Notes: generated by a model from the sequence alone, not told the origin. A stretch of DNA of 64,000 nt from Pedobacter helvus (GCF_005925325.1 NZ_SRMP01000007.1:1-64000); one strand, 5' to 3'; positions 1-9,711 are shown, counted from the first letter of the stretch. Program-made: numbers and translations.

Positions 1-200
1 ACCGCCCACAGACAAACGGAAAGGTTGAGCGGTTCTGGAGAACTCTCAAAGAAGACCTAATTGAGGACACTGATTTTGATAGCCTGCAAGAGCTACAGGA
101 TGAGCTGCTCAAATATATCGTCTATTAAAATTGGGAAAGACCACATCAGGGAATAGATGGAAAAAAACCAATTGAAATGATGAAAATTGATGAAAAATAA
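1..200 (+). pseudogene. 3' fragment of a DDE (rve-type) transposase, with a nonsense codon
   Basis: The frame starting at base 3 reads the C-terminal end of an integrase-core transposase: a TNGKVERFWRTLKEDL segment, then NWERPHQGIDGKKP, ending with TAA at 198-200. These motifs surround the last catalytic Glu in IS3/IS481-type elements. A TAA at 126-128 interrupts the frame in the conserved YxxWERPHQG stretch, where Tyr is expected, so the copy is probably dead. The 5' part lies outside the window. I cannot assign the IS family with certainty, and no terminal inverted repeat is obvious after the stop. Confidence 0.7.
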
Positions 201-270
201 AAGGCATAGTTCATTACCGAATTACTAAACCTTTACAGCAATGACGGACATAGAGCAAATCTTATTTTTT

Positions 271-1173
271 TCAACTAAACAAATCAAAAGCTGTTCTGAA
301 GGTATTGCAGTGGGCATCCACGATGATTTTAATATCTTCAGAATAGCCTCCGCCCATGCTTACCTGCAAAGGTAAGCCGAGTTTGATACAAGTCTCAAAA
401 ACGATTTGATCACGTTGCTTGCAGGCAGCCTTACTTAAAGCTAATTTACCCAGTTTATCGCTCTCTAAAACATCAACTCCTGAGAGATAAAACACAAAAT
501 CTGGCTGGTGCTTTTTGATAATTGATGGGAGCTTTTCATTTAAGATATTTAGGAAAACTTCATCGTCGGTTCCGTCAGCTAAAGGAATATCTAAGTCAGA
601 CTTTTCTTTACGGAACGGGAAGTTTTTATCGCCATGCATCGAAAAGGTAAAAACCCGCTCCTCTTTTTCAAAAATTTCGGCTGTGCCATTACCTTGATGC
701 ACATCTAGATCTACAATGAGAATGCGTTTTGCTAGCTGATGATTGAGCAAGTAATTAGCGGCAATGGCTTGGTCGTTCAATAAACAAAAACCCTCGCCCC
801 AATTGCTGCCGGCATGATGCGTACCGCCAGCTACATTAAAAGCAACACCATTTTGTTGTGCATAAATAGCGCCATCAATTGTTCCCTGTGCTATTCTAAT
901 TTCTCTTTCTACCAATTGCGCATCTAGCGGAAAACCAATTCTGCGTTGCTCCTGGTAAGGCAAAGTTAGTTCTTTCAGCTGTTGCCAGTAATTCGCATCG
1001 TGAGTACAAGTTACATTTTCTTCAGCGGTAGGTTCTGGCGCAAATAAATTGCTCTCTTCTATCGTTCCTTCGTGTAATAATTGTGCAGGTATCAGCTCAT
1101 ATTTCAGCATTGGGAAACGATGTCCGGCTGGTAGCGGATGGGCATATATGGGATGGTACGCGATTTTAATCAT
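271..1173 (-). CDS. Histone deacetylase family protein (AcuC/class II HDAC-like deacetylase)
   Basis: A 300-residue protein of the arginase/deacetylase fold. Family members hydrolyse acetyl-lysine or acetylpolyamine amides using one zinc ion. The signature is complete: tandem His at about 119-120 in GGTHHAG, and the zinc ligands Asp157 and His159 in LIVDLDVHQGNGT. A later SGVDVLESD segment supplies the third ligand and GGGYSEDI closes the pocket. No signal peptide is present, so it should act in the cytoplasm. It lies 68 bp after the bestrophin gene on the same strand and may be the last gene of that transcript. The substrate cannot be told from sequence. Confidence 0.88.
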   Translation of the reverse strand: MIKIAYHPIYAHPLPAGHRFPMLKYELIPAQLLHEGTIEESNLFAPEPTAEENVTCTHDANYWQQLKELTLPYQEQRRIGFPLDAQLVEREIRIAQGTIDGAIYAQQNGVAFNVAGGTHHAGSNWGEGFCLLNDQAIAANYLLNHQLAKRILIVDLDVHQGNGTAEIFEKEERVFTFSMHGDKNFPFRKEKSDLDIPLADGTDDEVFLNILNEKLPSIIKKHQPDFVFYLSGVDVLESDKLGKLALSKAACKQRDQIVFETCIKLGLPLQVSMGGGYSEDIKIIVDAHCNTFRTAFDLFS

Positions 1174-1241
1174 TTCGAAGTCGGAAAGTAATAAGTGCTA
1201 AATTGTAATATCATCGAACTTGCGGACATGCTGACTTTTAC

Positions 1242-2102
1242 CTAGCTTAATATCTCTCCTACATGCTTTTCAATATTATTGGCTATTTCATCTACCGGTA
1301 AATCGTTTGCATCTGTACCAAAAGGATTTTCTATTTCCTCCGCAATTAACTCTAAACTGGCCAACACATACAGAATGAAAGGAACGATAGCTACCACAAA
1401 ATAACCTAAGCTAAATACCCATCCAAAGGGCAAAGTAATTACATAAACGAAGATAAACTTCTTAATAAAAGCACTGTAAGAATAAGGGATCGGTGTGTTT
1501 TTAATTCGTTCGCAAGCACCGCAGATATCAGTAAATTGAGTGCTATCCGTACTTAAGGTAATCAACTGTTCTCCAGTAATTTTACCTGCCCTATGTAAAT
1601 CAAAAAGTTTATTGGTAATACTTACAGCAACCTGGTTGGGAATATGCTTGCCACCATCAATTTCTATGAGGATATTATCTTTGCCAAAATACTGTTTTTC
1701 ACGCAAATGCTCTTTGAGCGCAAAGGCATATTTCGCGATAGCATATTTGAAAAATGCTTTATCCTCTACACTCAAATTAAGTGCATTTAATCTAATGGCA
1801 AAGTTTCTACTAACGTTCACCAAACCACCCAATAGTCTTCTTCCTTCCCACCATCTATCATAAGATGTATTAGTTCTGAATACCAAAAGCATAGAAATCA
1901 CGAAACCAAGAAGATTATGCATCATCCCTACATTTTTGATGTAAGTAGTTTCCGCCAATTTGATATGATTGAGTTCTAAGTAAGCAATTATTCCAGAGAA
2001 TACAGAAACGCTTAACATGAGCTTCCACAGCTTGTGAAAAGTATCAGCCTTGTGAAACTTAAAAATAAAACTAATCCACTCTTTTGGGTTGTAATTAATC
2101 AT
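1242..2102 (-). CDS. Bestrophin family membrane protein (predicted anion channel)
   Basis: A 286-residue membrane protein of the bestrophin/UPF0187 family, whose bacterial members form pentameric ion channels in the inner membrane. Recognisable parts are the opening NPKEWISFIF segment, the pore-region string VFRTNTSYDRWWEGRR near residues 76-91, and a C-terminal pair of hydrophobic segments (about 215-255) followed by NPFGTDANDLP, the conserved bestrophin motif. Its ATG overlaps the end of kynU by 8 bp (ATGATTAA), so the two are almost certainly co-transcribed and translationally coupled. No functional link to kynurenine metabolism is evident. Confidence 0.87.
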   Translation of the reverse strand: MINYNPKEWISFIFKFHKADTFHKLWKLMLSVSVFSGIIAYLELNHIKLAETTYIKNVGMMHNLLGFVISMLLVFRTNTSYDRWWEGRRLLGGLVNVSRNFAIRLNALNLSVEDKAFFKYAIAKYAFALKEHLREKQYFGKDNILIEIDGGKHIPNQVAVSITNKLFDLHRAGKITGEQLITLSTDSTQFTDICGACERIKNTPIPYSYSAFIKKFIFVYVITLPFGWVFSLGYFVVAIVPFILYVLASLELIAEEIENPFGTDANDLPVDEIANNIEKHVGEILS

Positions 2103-3387
2103 TGTTAATAGATTTACTTACGGTTAAAAGTAGTTCTCCAGTTTTAAAAACATCTTCGAAACTATTGTACATAGGCACTGCACTCAATCTAATCACGTTG
2201 GGCTCTCTCCAATCCCCTAATACGTTGTTTTTTACTAAATGATCGAAGATTTTCTTACCGTCACTTTTAGCGATAATAGAAACCTGCGCACCTCTTTCAT
2301 CTGCATTTTGCGGGGTAATGATTTTAAACTGCTCAAATCCAAGTGTTTGGTTCACTTCGCCGATGATGTAGAAAAGATAAGCACTTAAAAGCTTGCTTTT
2401 CTTTCTCAGAGGTTCCATAAACCCAACTTTTTCGAATAGTTGTAAAGAAGCGTGATATAAGGCCATCGGCATTACTTGGGTGCAGCTCACTTGCCAACCA
2501 TCAGCTCCAGCTTCGGGTACAAAACCTTTTTCCATTAAGAAACGGTTTTTCTCTTGATAGCCCCACCATCCAGCAAAGCGATGTAAAGATTGATCTGAAA
2601 AGTGCTTTTCGTGTACAAAAATACCGCTTATACCCCCAGGACCAGCATTTTGATATTTGTAAGAACACCAACAAGCAAAATCAACATCCCAATTGTGCAA
2701 TTGTAAAGGCACATTACCAGCGGCATGAGCTAAATCGAAACCTACTTTTGCACCAATAGAATGACCGGCTTTAGTAATGGCTTCCATATCAAACAACTGT
2801 CCTGTGAAGTAATTAATACCACCGAAAAGTACCAAAGCAATTTCATTACCATTTGTTTTAATCGCCGCAATAATATCTTCGGTTTTCAAAGTATATTCGC
2901 CTTGTTTTGGCGCTACTTCAATAATGGCGTCTTTGGGGTCAAACCCATGAAAACGAACCTGACTTTCTAACGCATATTGGTCGGATGGGAAAGCCCCAGC
3001 TTCCATGATAATTTTGAATCTTTCCTTAGTAGGGCGATAAAAACTCACCATCAATAAATGAAGGTTAACGGTCAAAGTATTCATTGGGCAAACCTCTTGC
3101 TCAGAAGCACCAACAATTGGCGCCATCAATCTTTTCAGTTCTTTATGATAGAACATCCAAGGCTCATTGCCTTCGAACCAACCTTCTACCGCTAAGTTGT
3201 GCCAGTTATCTAGCTGCTTACCTAAAACCTCTTTCGCAACTTTAGGTTGAAGTCCTAATGAGTTGCCACACAAATAAATAAATGGTTTTCCGTTTTGTTG
3301 CGGGAATAGGTATTCGTTTCGCATCTCTTTCAATGGATCTTGCTGATCTATCGATTGTGCAAAAGTTAAATTATTTTCGAAAGTCAT
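2095..3387 (-). CDS. kynU: Kynureninase
   Basis: A 430-residue PLP-dependent fold-type I enzyme that cleaves L-kynurenine to anthranilate and alanine (3-hydroxykynurenine to 3-hydroxyanthranilate). The length is normal. Seen: FIYLCGNSLGLQPK at the N-terminus, VGFDLAHAAGNVPL with the pyridine-nitrogen Asp at about 218, and WCSYKYQNAGPG with the PLP-binding Lys at about 244. The rest of the kynurenine pathway is not in this window. It is translationally coupled to the downstream bestrophin gene. The gap to the upstream exonuclease gene holds an inverted repeat (3396-3462). Confidence 0.94.
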   Translation of the reverse strand: MTFENNLTFAQSIDQQDPLKEMRNEYLFPQQNGKPFIYLCGNSLGLQPKVAKEVLGKQLDNWHNLAVEGWFEGNEPWMFYHKELKRLMAPIVGASEQEVCPMNTLTVNLHLLMVSFYRPTKERFKIIMEAGAFPSDQYALESQVRFHGFDPKDAIIEVAPKQGEYTLKTEDIIAAIKTNGNEIALVLFGGINYFTGQLFDMEAITKAGHSIGAKVGFDLAHAAGNVPLQLHNWDVDFACWCSYKYQNAGPGGISGIFVHEKHFSDQSLHRFAGWWGYQEKNRFLMEKGFVPEAGADGWQVSCTQVMPMALYHASLQLFEKVGFMEPLRKKSKLLSAYLFYIIGEVNQTLGFEQFKIITPQNADERGAQVSIIAKSDGKKIFDHLVKNNVLGDWREPNVIRLSAVPMYNSFEDVFKTGELLLTVSKSINND

Positions 3388-3395
3388 CGTAAGTG

Positions 3396-3462
3396 GTCAG
3401 GTATTAGTGATCAGGTGTCAGTTATAATTAGATACATCAAAACTGATACCTAATACCTGACG
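3396..3462. repeat. Imperfect intergenic inverted repeat
   Basis: The left arm GTCAGGTATTAG (followed by TGATCAGGTGTCAG) and the right arm CTGATACCTAATACCTGAC are near reverse complements separated by about 20 bp. The element fills most of the 90-bp gap between the exonuclease and kynU. It has no T-tract, so it is not a typical terminator. It resembles the short palindromic dispersed elements found elsewhere in this window. Confidence 0.6.
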
Positions 3463-3477
3463 GCTGATTCTTATTTA

Positions 3478-4416
3478 TTATTTTCCAAATTTCATTTTCA
3501 ATTGATCCAGCATATCATTAGTAAGCGGTTTAGCTGGTTCCGATTTTCTAGGTTGAGGATTATTTCTTTGCGTAGGTACTTGTTGGTTTCGAGATTGCTT
3601 TTGCTCATCTTTCTTCTTCGACCAACGTTTCCAAATCTCTTCCAATTTCTTTTTAGTAAACAAAGGAAAATCGCCCTGCATCATCCATGCGTAATAACTT
3701 GGTTCGGTATCAAAGATACTTTCCACACTCCTACCTTTATGCTTTCCGAAGTTGATACACTCTTCACCCTTGTCGTTAAAGATAATACGTCCAGCATAAT
3801 CTACCGATTTATTCATGTTAGTGAAGTTATGTAGGGCATCAACATCATTTTTTACCGGAACCGAGATGTTTCCTTGTTTGTCTTCAAACTCGGTATGCTC
3901 ATATTTATCTAACTGCGCCAATAACACCTCGTAAGTAGCTCTAATATCAGCTTCAGCCGAATGTGCATTTACCAAATCTTTTTCGCAATAAAACTTATAG
4001 GCTGCTTTCAAAGTTCGTTGTTCCATTTGATGGAATATATTCTGAACATCGACAAACTTTCTGTCGCTCATGTCCAAGTCAACGCCAACGCGTAAAAACT
4101 CTTCCAATAACATCGGAATATCAAACTTGTTCGAATTATAGCCAGCTAAGTCAGCATCGCCAATGAAATCTGCTATTTCTTGAGCTACATCGCCAAACTT
4201 AGGTGCATCTTTAATGTCCTCATCATAAATGCCATGAATTAGCGAAGTAACCAAAGGAATTGGAATTTCGGGATTAATCTTTTTAACCAACACTTGTTCA
4301 GATCCGTCTGGCATTGCTTTTAAAATGGCAATCTCTACAATTCTATCTACTCCAACACTTATGCCAGTGGCTTCTAGGTCAAAAAATGCTAAAGGGCGTT
4401 TTAAGTTTAATTTCAT
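3478..4416 (-). CDS. DEDDh-type 3'-5' exonuclease (Pol III epsilon-like) with C-terminal DUF3820-like domain
   Basis: Exonuclease of the DnaQ superfamily. With the start chosen at 4416, Asp13 and Glu15 of FFDLEATG form motif I, LAGYNSNKFDIPML is motif II, and HSAEADIRAT holds the motif III His and Asp. After the nuclease, FGKHKGRSVESIFDTEPSYYAWM resembles DUF3820, followed by a basic tail rich in Lys, Gln and Arg. The frame is open further upstream to 4485, but that extension is atypical and the internal ATG follows an A/G-rich AAAAAGAAAAAG stretch usual for Bacteroidota. The role is probably proofreading or DNA end processing; the exact one is unknown. Confidence 0.85.
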   Translation of the reverse strand: MKLNLKRPLAFFDLEATGISVGVDRIVEIAILKAMPDGSEQVLVKKINPEIPIPLVTSLIHGIYDEDIKDAPKFGDVAQEIADFIGDADLAGYNSNKFDIPMLLEEFLRVGVDLDMSDRKFVDVQNIFHQMEQRTLKAAYKFYCEKDLVNAHSAEADIRATYEVLLAQLDKYEHTEFEDKQGNISVPVKNDVDALHNFTNMNKSVDYAGRIIFNDKGEECINFGKHKGRSVESIFDTEPSYYAWMMQGDFPLFTKKKLEEIWKRWSKKKDEQKQSRNQQVPTQRNNPQPRKSEPAKPLTNDMLDQLKMKFGK

Positions 4417-4601
4417 CTTTTTCTTTTTATTTCTCGAAGGTAGCTGAAGCTGTACATCGTCAAATTCACACGAGAATATATCCAAGCCAAATTTGCTAAA
4501 ATCCTAGCGTACTTTTTCTTTTTTACTTAAAAAAGCTATAAAAAATCAATTATTTCGGTTGCTTATATTAAATTGCATTACGATAACATCTCAAACTATT
4601 T

Positions 4602-6578
4602 ATGCGCAAACTCGTAATTACCGCCCTTTTATTAGCTCCTTTTTTAGCTAATGCCCAAGATTTCGATTTCGGAAAACTAACCCACGAAGAGCGCCTGTTC
4701 GATAGGAATAAAATAGACAGCAATGCTAACGCTGTTTTTCTTAAAGAATATGGTACTTCTCGTCTTTCCTACGATTCGGAAACTGGACATATGAAGTTAG
4801 TCTACCAGTATCATGCCCGTATCAAGCTTTTTAACAAAGAAGGTTTTGATGCGGCAAATGTGGTGATACCAATTTACAAGAATGGAAACGGGAATAATGA
4901 TCAGGAATTCCTATCAGATTTAAAAGCTTCTACTTTTAATTTTCAAAATGGGAAGTTCGAAGAAAGTGAGATGTCTAGCAAAGCTGTGTTTAACGAAGAG
5001 AAATCGAAATATTTAAGTTTATCTAAATTTACCTTACCCAATATCAAAGAAAACTCGATTATAGAATACCAGTACACCATTGAAAGTCCGTATCTTTTTA
5101 ATTTTAAAACCTGGCACTTTCAATCTGATTTACCAAAGCTTACTAGTACTTACGTAGCCTATATTCCTGCTAACTACAAATACAACGTATCATTAAGGGG
5201 TTTTTATAAACTTACGGAAAACAAGGCCGAGTTAAGTTCTGGTTGTCTACGCATCGCTGGTAAGGATATGGATTGCTCCAAGCTTATCTACAATATGAAA
5301 GATGTACCTGCTTTTTTAGAGGAAGACTACATGACTGCTCCTTCTAATTACAAATCTGCCATTTATTTTGAACTAGAAGAAGTACATTACTTGACCGGAT
5401 CATCGCAGAAATATACCAAATCTTGGAAAGACATCGACTACGAACTGACGAGCAGAAAGGAATTTGGTGGGCAGATGAAGAGAAAAGATGTGTTTAAGAC
5501 AATTGTGCCAAGCATCATTGGTACGAGCACAGATGAATTGCAAAACGCAAAGGCAATTTTCGAGTATATCAAGAAGCAGGTTAAATGGAACAACTACTAC
5601 GGAAAATACAGCGAAACCAGTGTTAAGGAAGTAATAGATCGCAGGAGTGGTAATGTTGCTGATATCAATTTTGCTTTAATTTCTGCGCTATCAGCTGCTA
5701 ATTTAGATGTAGAAGCGGTAATGATTTCCACTAGAGATAATGGCACCGTAAATAAGCTGTACCCTATCATCAGTGATTTTAATTATGTCGTTGCTAAAGT
5801 AAATATCGGCGAAACCAGCTATCTTCTAGATGCCACAGAACCATTGATCCCTTTTGGACTACTGCCTCTGAGATGCATCAACGATCAGGGACGCGTGATC
5901 AATTTAAAAAAACCTTCTTACTGGATGGATATGAAAGCTTCGAAAAGAAGTTCGAGCATACATAGCCTAATCGGAAAAATGACTGAAGATGGCAAAATTG
6001 TTGGCACTATAACATCTATTTCTGGTGGTTTCCATGCTTTTAATAACCGAAGGGAAATTAAAAAATATTCGTCTGTAGATGAGTATGTAGAGAAGTTAGA
6101 TGAGCGTTTAACCAATATGAAGATCAAAAACTACACGATAAAAAATATCGACAGCGTAGAGAATGCCTTGATCGAAGAATATCAGGTGGAATTTAATGTA
6201 GGTAACGCTGGAGAAACCGACAATCATTTCAATCCTTTTTTTATCAACCCGATCAGAAAAAATCCTTTTAAATTGAATGAGAGAAACTATCCCGTAGATT
6301 TAGGAGCGGCTAGTGAAGAGAGAATTTCTATCAATATCATCCTACCCGAAAATTTCCAACTGAAAGAACAACCCAAAGACTTATCCATCGGTTTACCTAA
6401 TCAAGGCGGGAGGTACTTGCTGCAAACTAATTTGCTAGACAAAAATTTGACTATCAATCAGCAATTGTTATTCAGCAAGGCAATTTACACCTCCGAAGAA
6501 TATCATTACTTAAAAGAGTTTTATAATCAAATTATTCAAACGCAAAAATCGGATGTGCTAATTTCGAAATCTAATTAA
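4602..6578 (+). CDS. Exported DUF3857 / transglutaminase-like protein lacking the catalytic Cys and His
   Basis: A 658-residue exported protein with signal peptide MRKLVITALLLAPFLANAQ, an N-terminal DUF3857 region and a central transglutaminase-like core. In the core, the usual GDCKD motif reads GNVAD (Val352 where Cys is expected), the expected His is Tyr395 (FNYVV) and only the Asp (LLDAT, Asp410) remains. It is therefore probably a non-catalytic, binding or structural member. The stop overlaps the start of the next gene (TAATG), so the two are coupled. The same layout recurs in Bacteroidota, but the function is unknown. Confidence 0.82.
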   Translation: MRKLVITALLLAPFLANAQDFDFGKLTHEERLFDRNKIDSNANAVFLKEYGTSRLSYDSETGHMKLVYQYHARIKLFNKEGFDAANVVIPIYKNGNGNNDQEFLSDLKASTFNFQNGKFEESEMSSKAVFNEEKSKYLSLSKFTLPNIKENSIIEYQYTIESPYLFNFKTWHFQSDLPKLTSTYVAYIPANYKYNVSLRGFYKLTENKAELSSGCLRIAGKDMDCSKLIYNMKDVPAFLEEDYMTAPSNYKSAIYFELEEVHYLTGSSQKYTKSWKDIDYELTSRKEFGGQMKRKDVFKTIVPSIIGTSTDELQNAKAIFEYIKKQVKWNNYYGKYSETSVKEVIDRRSGNVADINFALISALSAANLDVEAVMISTRDNGTVNKLYPIISDFNYVVAKVNIGETSYLLDATEPLIPFGLLPLRCINDQGRVINLKKPSYWMDMKASKRSSSIHSLIGKMTEDGKIVGTITSISGGFHAFNNRREIKKYSSVDEYVEKLDERLTNMKIKNYTIKNIDSVENALIEEYQVEFNVGNAGETDNHFNPFFINPIRKNPFKLNERNYPVDLGAASEERISINIILPENFQLKEQPKDLSIGLPNQGGRYLLQTNLLDKNLTINQQLLFSKAIYTSEEYHYLKEFYNQIIQTQKSDVLISKSN

Positions 6579-8491
6579 TGAAAGTACTTAACCTGATTCT
6601 TTCGCTTTGGTTGATTTCATCAATTGCCAATGCACAAAATTACAGCGCTGAGCAAATTCCTGCGTCCTTAAAAAACCGAGCGCATGCAGTAGTAAGAGAT
6701 AGCAAGACGATAATTGACATGCGCTCACCGGAAAATGTTTTGGTAAGTATCAGTAAGGCGATTACCGTTCTCAATAAAAATGGAGATAGACAAGCACAGC
6801 TAGCTTTATTTTATGATAAAAATATAGCAATAAAATCTGCTAAAGGCGAAATTTACGATGAATTTGGAAAGCAAATCAGCAAATTTTCGCTGAGCAACTT
6901 TAAGGATGAAAGTGCAATTAACGACTTTTCTTTATTTGAGGACAGTCGCGTTAAATACTACATTCCACAACTCAATACTTACCCCTACACCATTGTTTAC
7001 CAGTACGAAATCAGAAATAAGCAAAACCTAATTATCCCCGAATGGCGACCGGTTCCAGGATTCGATGTGTCGGTAGAGAAAAGCAGTTATCAATTTATTT
7101 GCAATCCTACTGATGAAATTCGTGTTTATCCGAGAAACTACAAAGGTAAAGTAGAGGAAATCTTATTGGAAAAGCAGAAAAGTATGACTTGGGAAGTTGA
7201 AGGAATTACTGCGATTAAGCATGAGCCTTATTCGCCAAATCCAGATACTTATCTTACTTCTATTAAAGTAGCACCAAAAAACTTCAGTTACTACAATTTC
7301 AAGGGAAACTATACTGATTGGCAGGGCTTGGGTAAGCTCAGTTACGATTACTTATTGAAAGATAGACGTGTTTTGCCCTTAGAAACCGTTCAATTAATCA
7401 AAGATTTGGTTAAGGACGAAACCTCTGATAAAGCCAAAGCAAAGAAAATTTACGAGTACTTTCAAAAGAAGACTAGATACATCAGTGTGCAAATTGGAAT
7501 TGGCGGTTTTCAACCCATTAAAGCTACTGAGGTAGATAGATTAGGCTATGGCGACTGTAAAGCCTTGGTGAATTATATGCAAGCTTTGTTGGAAGCCGTT
7601 GGTATTGAATCTTATTATTGTGTAGTTGAAGCTGGTGATGAAAAAACAGATCTGCTACCTTCTTTCGCCAGTATGGAGCAAGGTAATCATATCATTTTAT
7701 GCTTGCCATTAAACGGTGACACCACTTGGTTAGAATGTACCAGCCAGGATGCGCCTTTTGGATATTTAGGTTCATTCACTGATGATAGATGGGTTTTAGC
7801 CTGCACTAAAGAGGGCGGCAAATTAATTAAAACTCCAAAATTTGACGCTGCGAAAAGTCAGCAAACTCGCACTGCAGATTTGTCTTTATCAAAAACTGGC
7901 AATATCTCTGGAAAGTTAGTTACAGAATTTAATGGCTCTCAGTTTGATAATCATTATTTCCTAATCAAAAAATCTTCTGCAGAAAAACAAAAGCAGTTAA
8001 AATATCTTTATGATATCAATAATATTGAATTTACAGCTATAGACTTAAAAGCAGACAATGAAACTGAAACTCCTCTTTTTACAGAAAAACTAGCAGTAAC
8101 CATAGCTAATTACGGAACCGCTACTAGTGAAAGAATTAGTTTTGCACCAAATGTTTTTAACCTTAAACGTACAGTACCATCGGTTCGCAACCGAGCTTTG
8201 CCTTTAGATTTAAAACGCGGTTATACCGATATAGATAGTATTTCTTTCCAATTGGATGAAAGTATTACGCCAATTTTTCTACCTAAAATAATGAATGCGG
8301 AGAGTAAATTCGGTAAGTACTCAGCAGAAATCAAAATGAAGGATGGAAAGTTATTCTATTACAGAAAATTGGTAATGAAAGATGGTGTTTTCGAACCTAG
8401 CGACTACGAAGCTTTCGAAAATTTTGTAAATGAGGTTGCCGATAATGACAGAATTAGGGTGACGCTGACATTGAAAAAGAGCAAAGATTAA
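6578..8491 (+). CDS. Exported DUF3857 and transglutaminase-domain protein, catalytic triad intact
   Basis: A 637-residue secreted protein with signal peptide MKVLNLILSLWLISSIANAQ, an N-terminal DUF3857 domain and a transglutaminase-like domain. The triad is present: Cys327 in GYGDCKAL, His371 in GNHIIL and Asp391 in CTSQDAPFG. It could act as a protease, amidase or cross-linking enzyme in the periplasm or on the outer surface. It overlaps the upstream inactive paralogue by one base, so an active/inactive pair is made from one mRNA. The substrate is unknown. Confidence 0.85.
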   Translation: MKVLNLILSLWLISSIANAQNYSAEQIPASLKNRAHAVVRDSKTIIDMRSPENVLVSISKAITVLNKNGDRQAQLALFYDKNIAIKSAKGEIYDEFGKQISKFSLSNFKDESAINDFSLFEDSRVKYYIPQLNTYPYTIVYQYEIRNKQNLIIPEWRPVPGFDVSVEKSSYQFICNPTDEIRVYPRNYKGKVEEILLEKQKSMTWEVEGITAIKHEPYSPNPDTYLTSIKVAPKNFSYYNFKGNYTDWQGLGKLSYDYLLKDRRVLPLETVQLIKDLVKDETSDKAKAKKIYEYFQKKTRYISVQIGIGGFQPIKATEVDRLGYGDCKALVNYMQALLEAVGIESYYCVVEAGDEKTDLLPSFASMEQGNHIILCLPLNGDTTWLECTSQDAPFGYLGSFTDDRWVLACTKEGGKLIKTPKFDAAKSQQTRTADLSLSKTGNISGKLVTEFNGSQFDNHYFLIKKSSAEKQKQLKYLYDINNIEFTAIDLKADNETETPLFTEKLAVTIANYGTATSERISFAPNVFNLKRTVPSVRNRALPLDLKRGYTDIDSISFQLDESITPIFLPKIMNAESKFGKYSAEIKMKDGKLFYYRKLVMKDGVFEPSDYEAFENFVNEVADNDRIRVTLTLKKSKD

Positions 8492-8540
8492 AGACCTGAA
8501 ATCTTTACTCCTTACTCTTTCATCGCTATTCCAGATAGAA

Positions 8541-9155
8541 CTATTTACTCACTTCTTTCTTCCACTTAATGGTACAACCAATCGCTTTCGTAGAAGTTAC
8601 ACTAGGCTTTTCGCCTTTTAGCAACTGATTAACTGCATTCTGTACATAGTTATCTCGCTGCGGATTTGCTTCTTGTTGGTCATTATCAATTGCGCCAATA
8701 TAAGCTACTTCGTTACCTTTACCTGTTTTCTGTAAAACGAATACATGAGGTGTGCGCATTGCACCATATTTTTTGGTGTAAACATGATCAGGATCTTCCA
8801 AATAAGCAAAGCTAAAGTTTTTCTCCTTCGCTCTTTCCTGCATTTTAGCGTAAGTATCGCCTGGAGAAGCAACCGGATCGTTGGTATTCACAGCAACAAC
8901 TGGATATCCTTTTGCAGCATACATTTTATTTAAAGCTTCTAAGCGAGCTTCGTAAGCCTTAGAAACCGGACAAGTGTTGCAAGTAAAAACAACGATGTAT
9001 CCCTTTGCACTTTTATGACTTGCTAAAGAAATATTCTTCCCGTCTACATTCTTTAAATTAAAATCCGATGCTAAATCGCCTACCTGATAACCAGTTTGAG
9101 CGTTTACTGCAATTGTCAGTAATATCGCAGCACATGTTAATAATAACTTTTTCAT
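8541..9155 (-). CDS. Exported thioredoxin-fold protein (AhpC/TSA-redoxin type)
   Basis: A 204-residue protein with a cleavable signal peptide (ending VNAQ, about residue 19) and a redoxin domain. The redox motif is CNTC, in FTCNTCPVSKAYEARL, and a cis-Pro loop reads RTPHVFV. It is likely a periplasmic thiol oxidoreductase or peroxiredoxin-like protein. It is the last of three thioredoxin-fold genes on this strand and is paralogous to the one at 9724-10287 (shared IGAIDND/IGNIDNE segment). No partner or substrate is visible. Confidence 0.85.
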   Translation of the reverse strand: MKKLLLTCAAILLTIAVNAQTGYQVGDLASDFNLKNVDGKNISLASHKSAKGYIVVFTCNTCPVSKAYEARLEALNKMYAAKGYPVVAVNTNDPVASPGDTYAKMQERAKEKNFSFAYLEDPDHVYTKKYGAMRTPHVFVLQKTGKGNEVAYIGAIDNDQQEANPQRDNYVQNAVNQLLKGEKPSVTSTKAIGCTIKWKKEVSK

Positions 9156-9234
9156 ATCGATAATTATTAATTGAAATTCCTAAACCACCTTCAACATCTA
9201 AGAAAATAAGTACTAAGATTCCTATGTATTTATT

Positions 9235-9711
9235 TTATTTATGAGTTTCTACAGCCTTTAAAAGCTCGTTATAGGTAAAAGATTTTTCGTAAAACGCCCT
9301 TACTTTTTTATCCTTGTTTAAAATCAATGTAGCAGGTAATGCACCAGACCAATTCTTATCTACACTATCAATGAACTTTTGTTGATCAGTTTCGTTAACC
9401 ACATAAACTTCTGATTTAATCTTATGTTTAGTTACAAAAGGTATCACATCCATTTTTAGTTTCGATTTAAAATCTAAGCTCATCAATATTACTTTTAATG
9501 GCTTTTTTAAATTATCATCATTCAGTTTTTCAAAATATGGCAGCTCTTCTACGCAAGGCCCACACCATGTAGCCCAAAAATTAACCACATAAGTAGTATC
9601 CTTTCCCTTAGCCACTCTTTGTTCTAATTCATTTAAAGTTAACAATTTAACTTGTGCTTTAGCACCAAATACTGTTAAAATAAATAGAATTGTTACGATA
9701 ATTTTTTGCAT
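9235..9711 (-). CDS. Exported TlpA/ResA-like thioredoxin
   Basis: A 158-residue protein with an N-terminal signal sequence (MQKIIVTILFILTVFGAKAQ) and a thioredoxin fold carrying the classical WCGPC motif in FWATWCGPCVEELP. TlpA/ResA-like proteins reduce disulfides in exported proteins such as apocytochromes or feed electrons to peroxiredoxins. It begins 12 bp after the neighbouring thioredoxin-like gene ends, so they form one transcript with the NlpC/P60 gene. Residues near the cis-Pro (ALPATLIL) also fit. Confidence 0.87.
   Translation of the reverse strand: MQKIIVTILFILTVFGAKAQVKLLTLNELEQRVAKGKDTTYVVNFWATWCGPCVEELPYFEKLNDDNLKKPLKVILMSLDFKSKLKMDVIPFVTKHKIKSEVYVVNETDQQKFIDSVDKNWSGALPATLILNKDKKVRAFYEKSFTYNELLKAVETHK

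Noticed and set aside
4417..4485. Longer N-terminus of the DEDDh exonuclease
   Set aside because: The extension has an odd composition and motif I sits at the expected place only from 4416.
8497..8520. CTTTACTCCTTACTC as another copy of the 21-bp operator motif
   Set aside because: It lies between convergent gene ends with no promoter box and lacks the 21-bp phasing.
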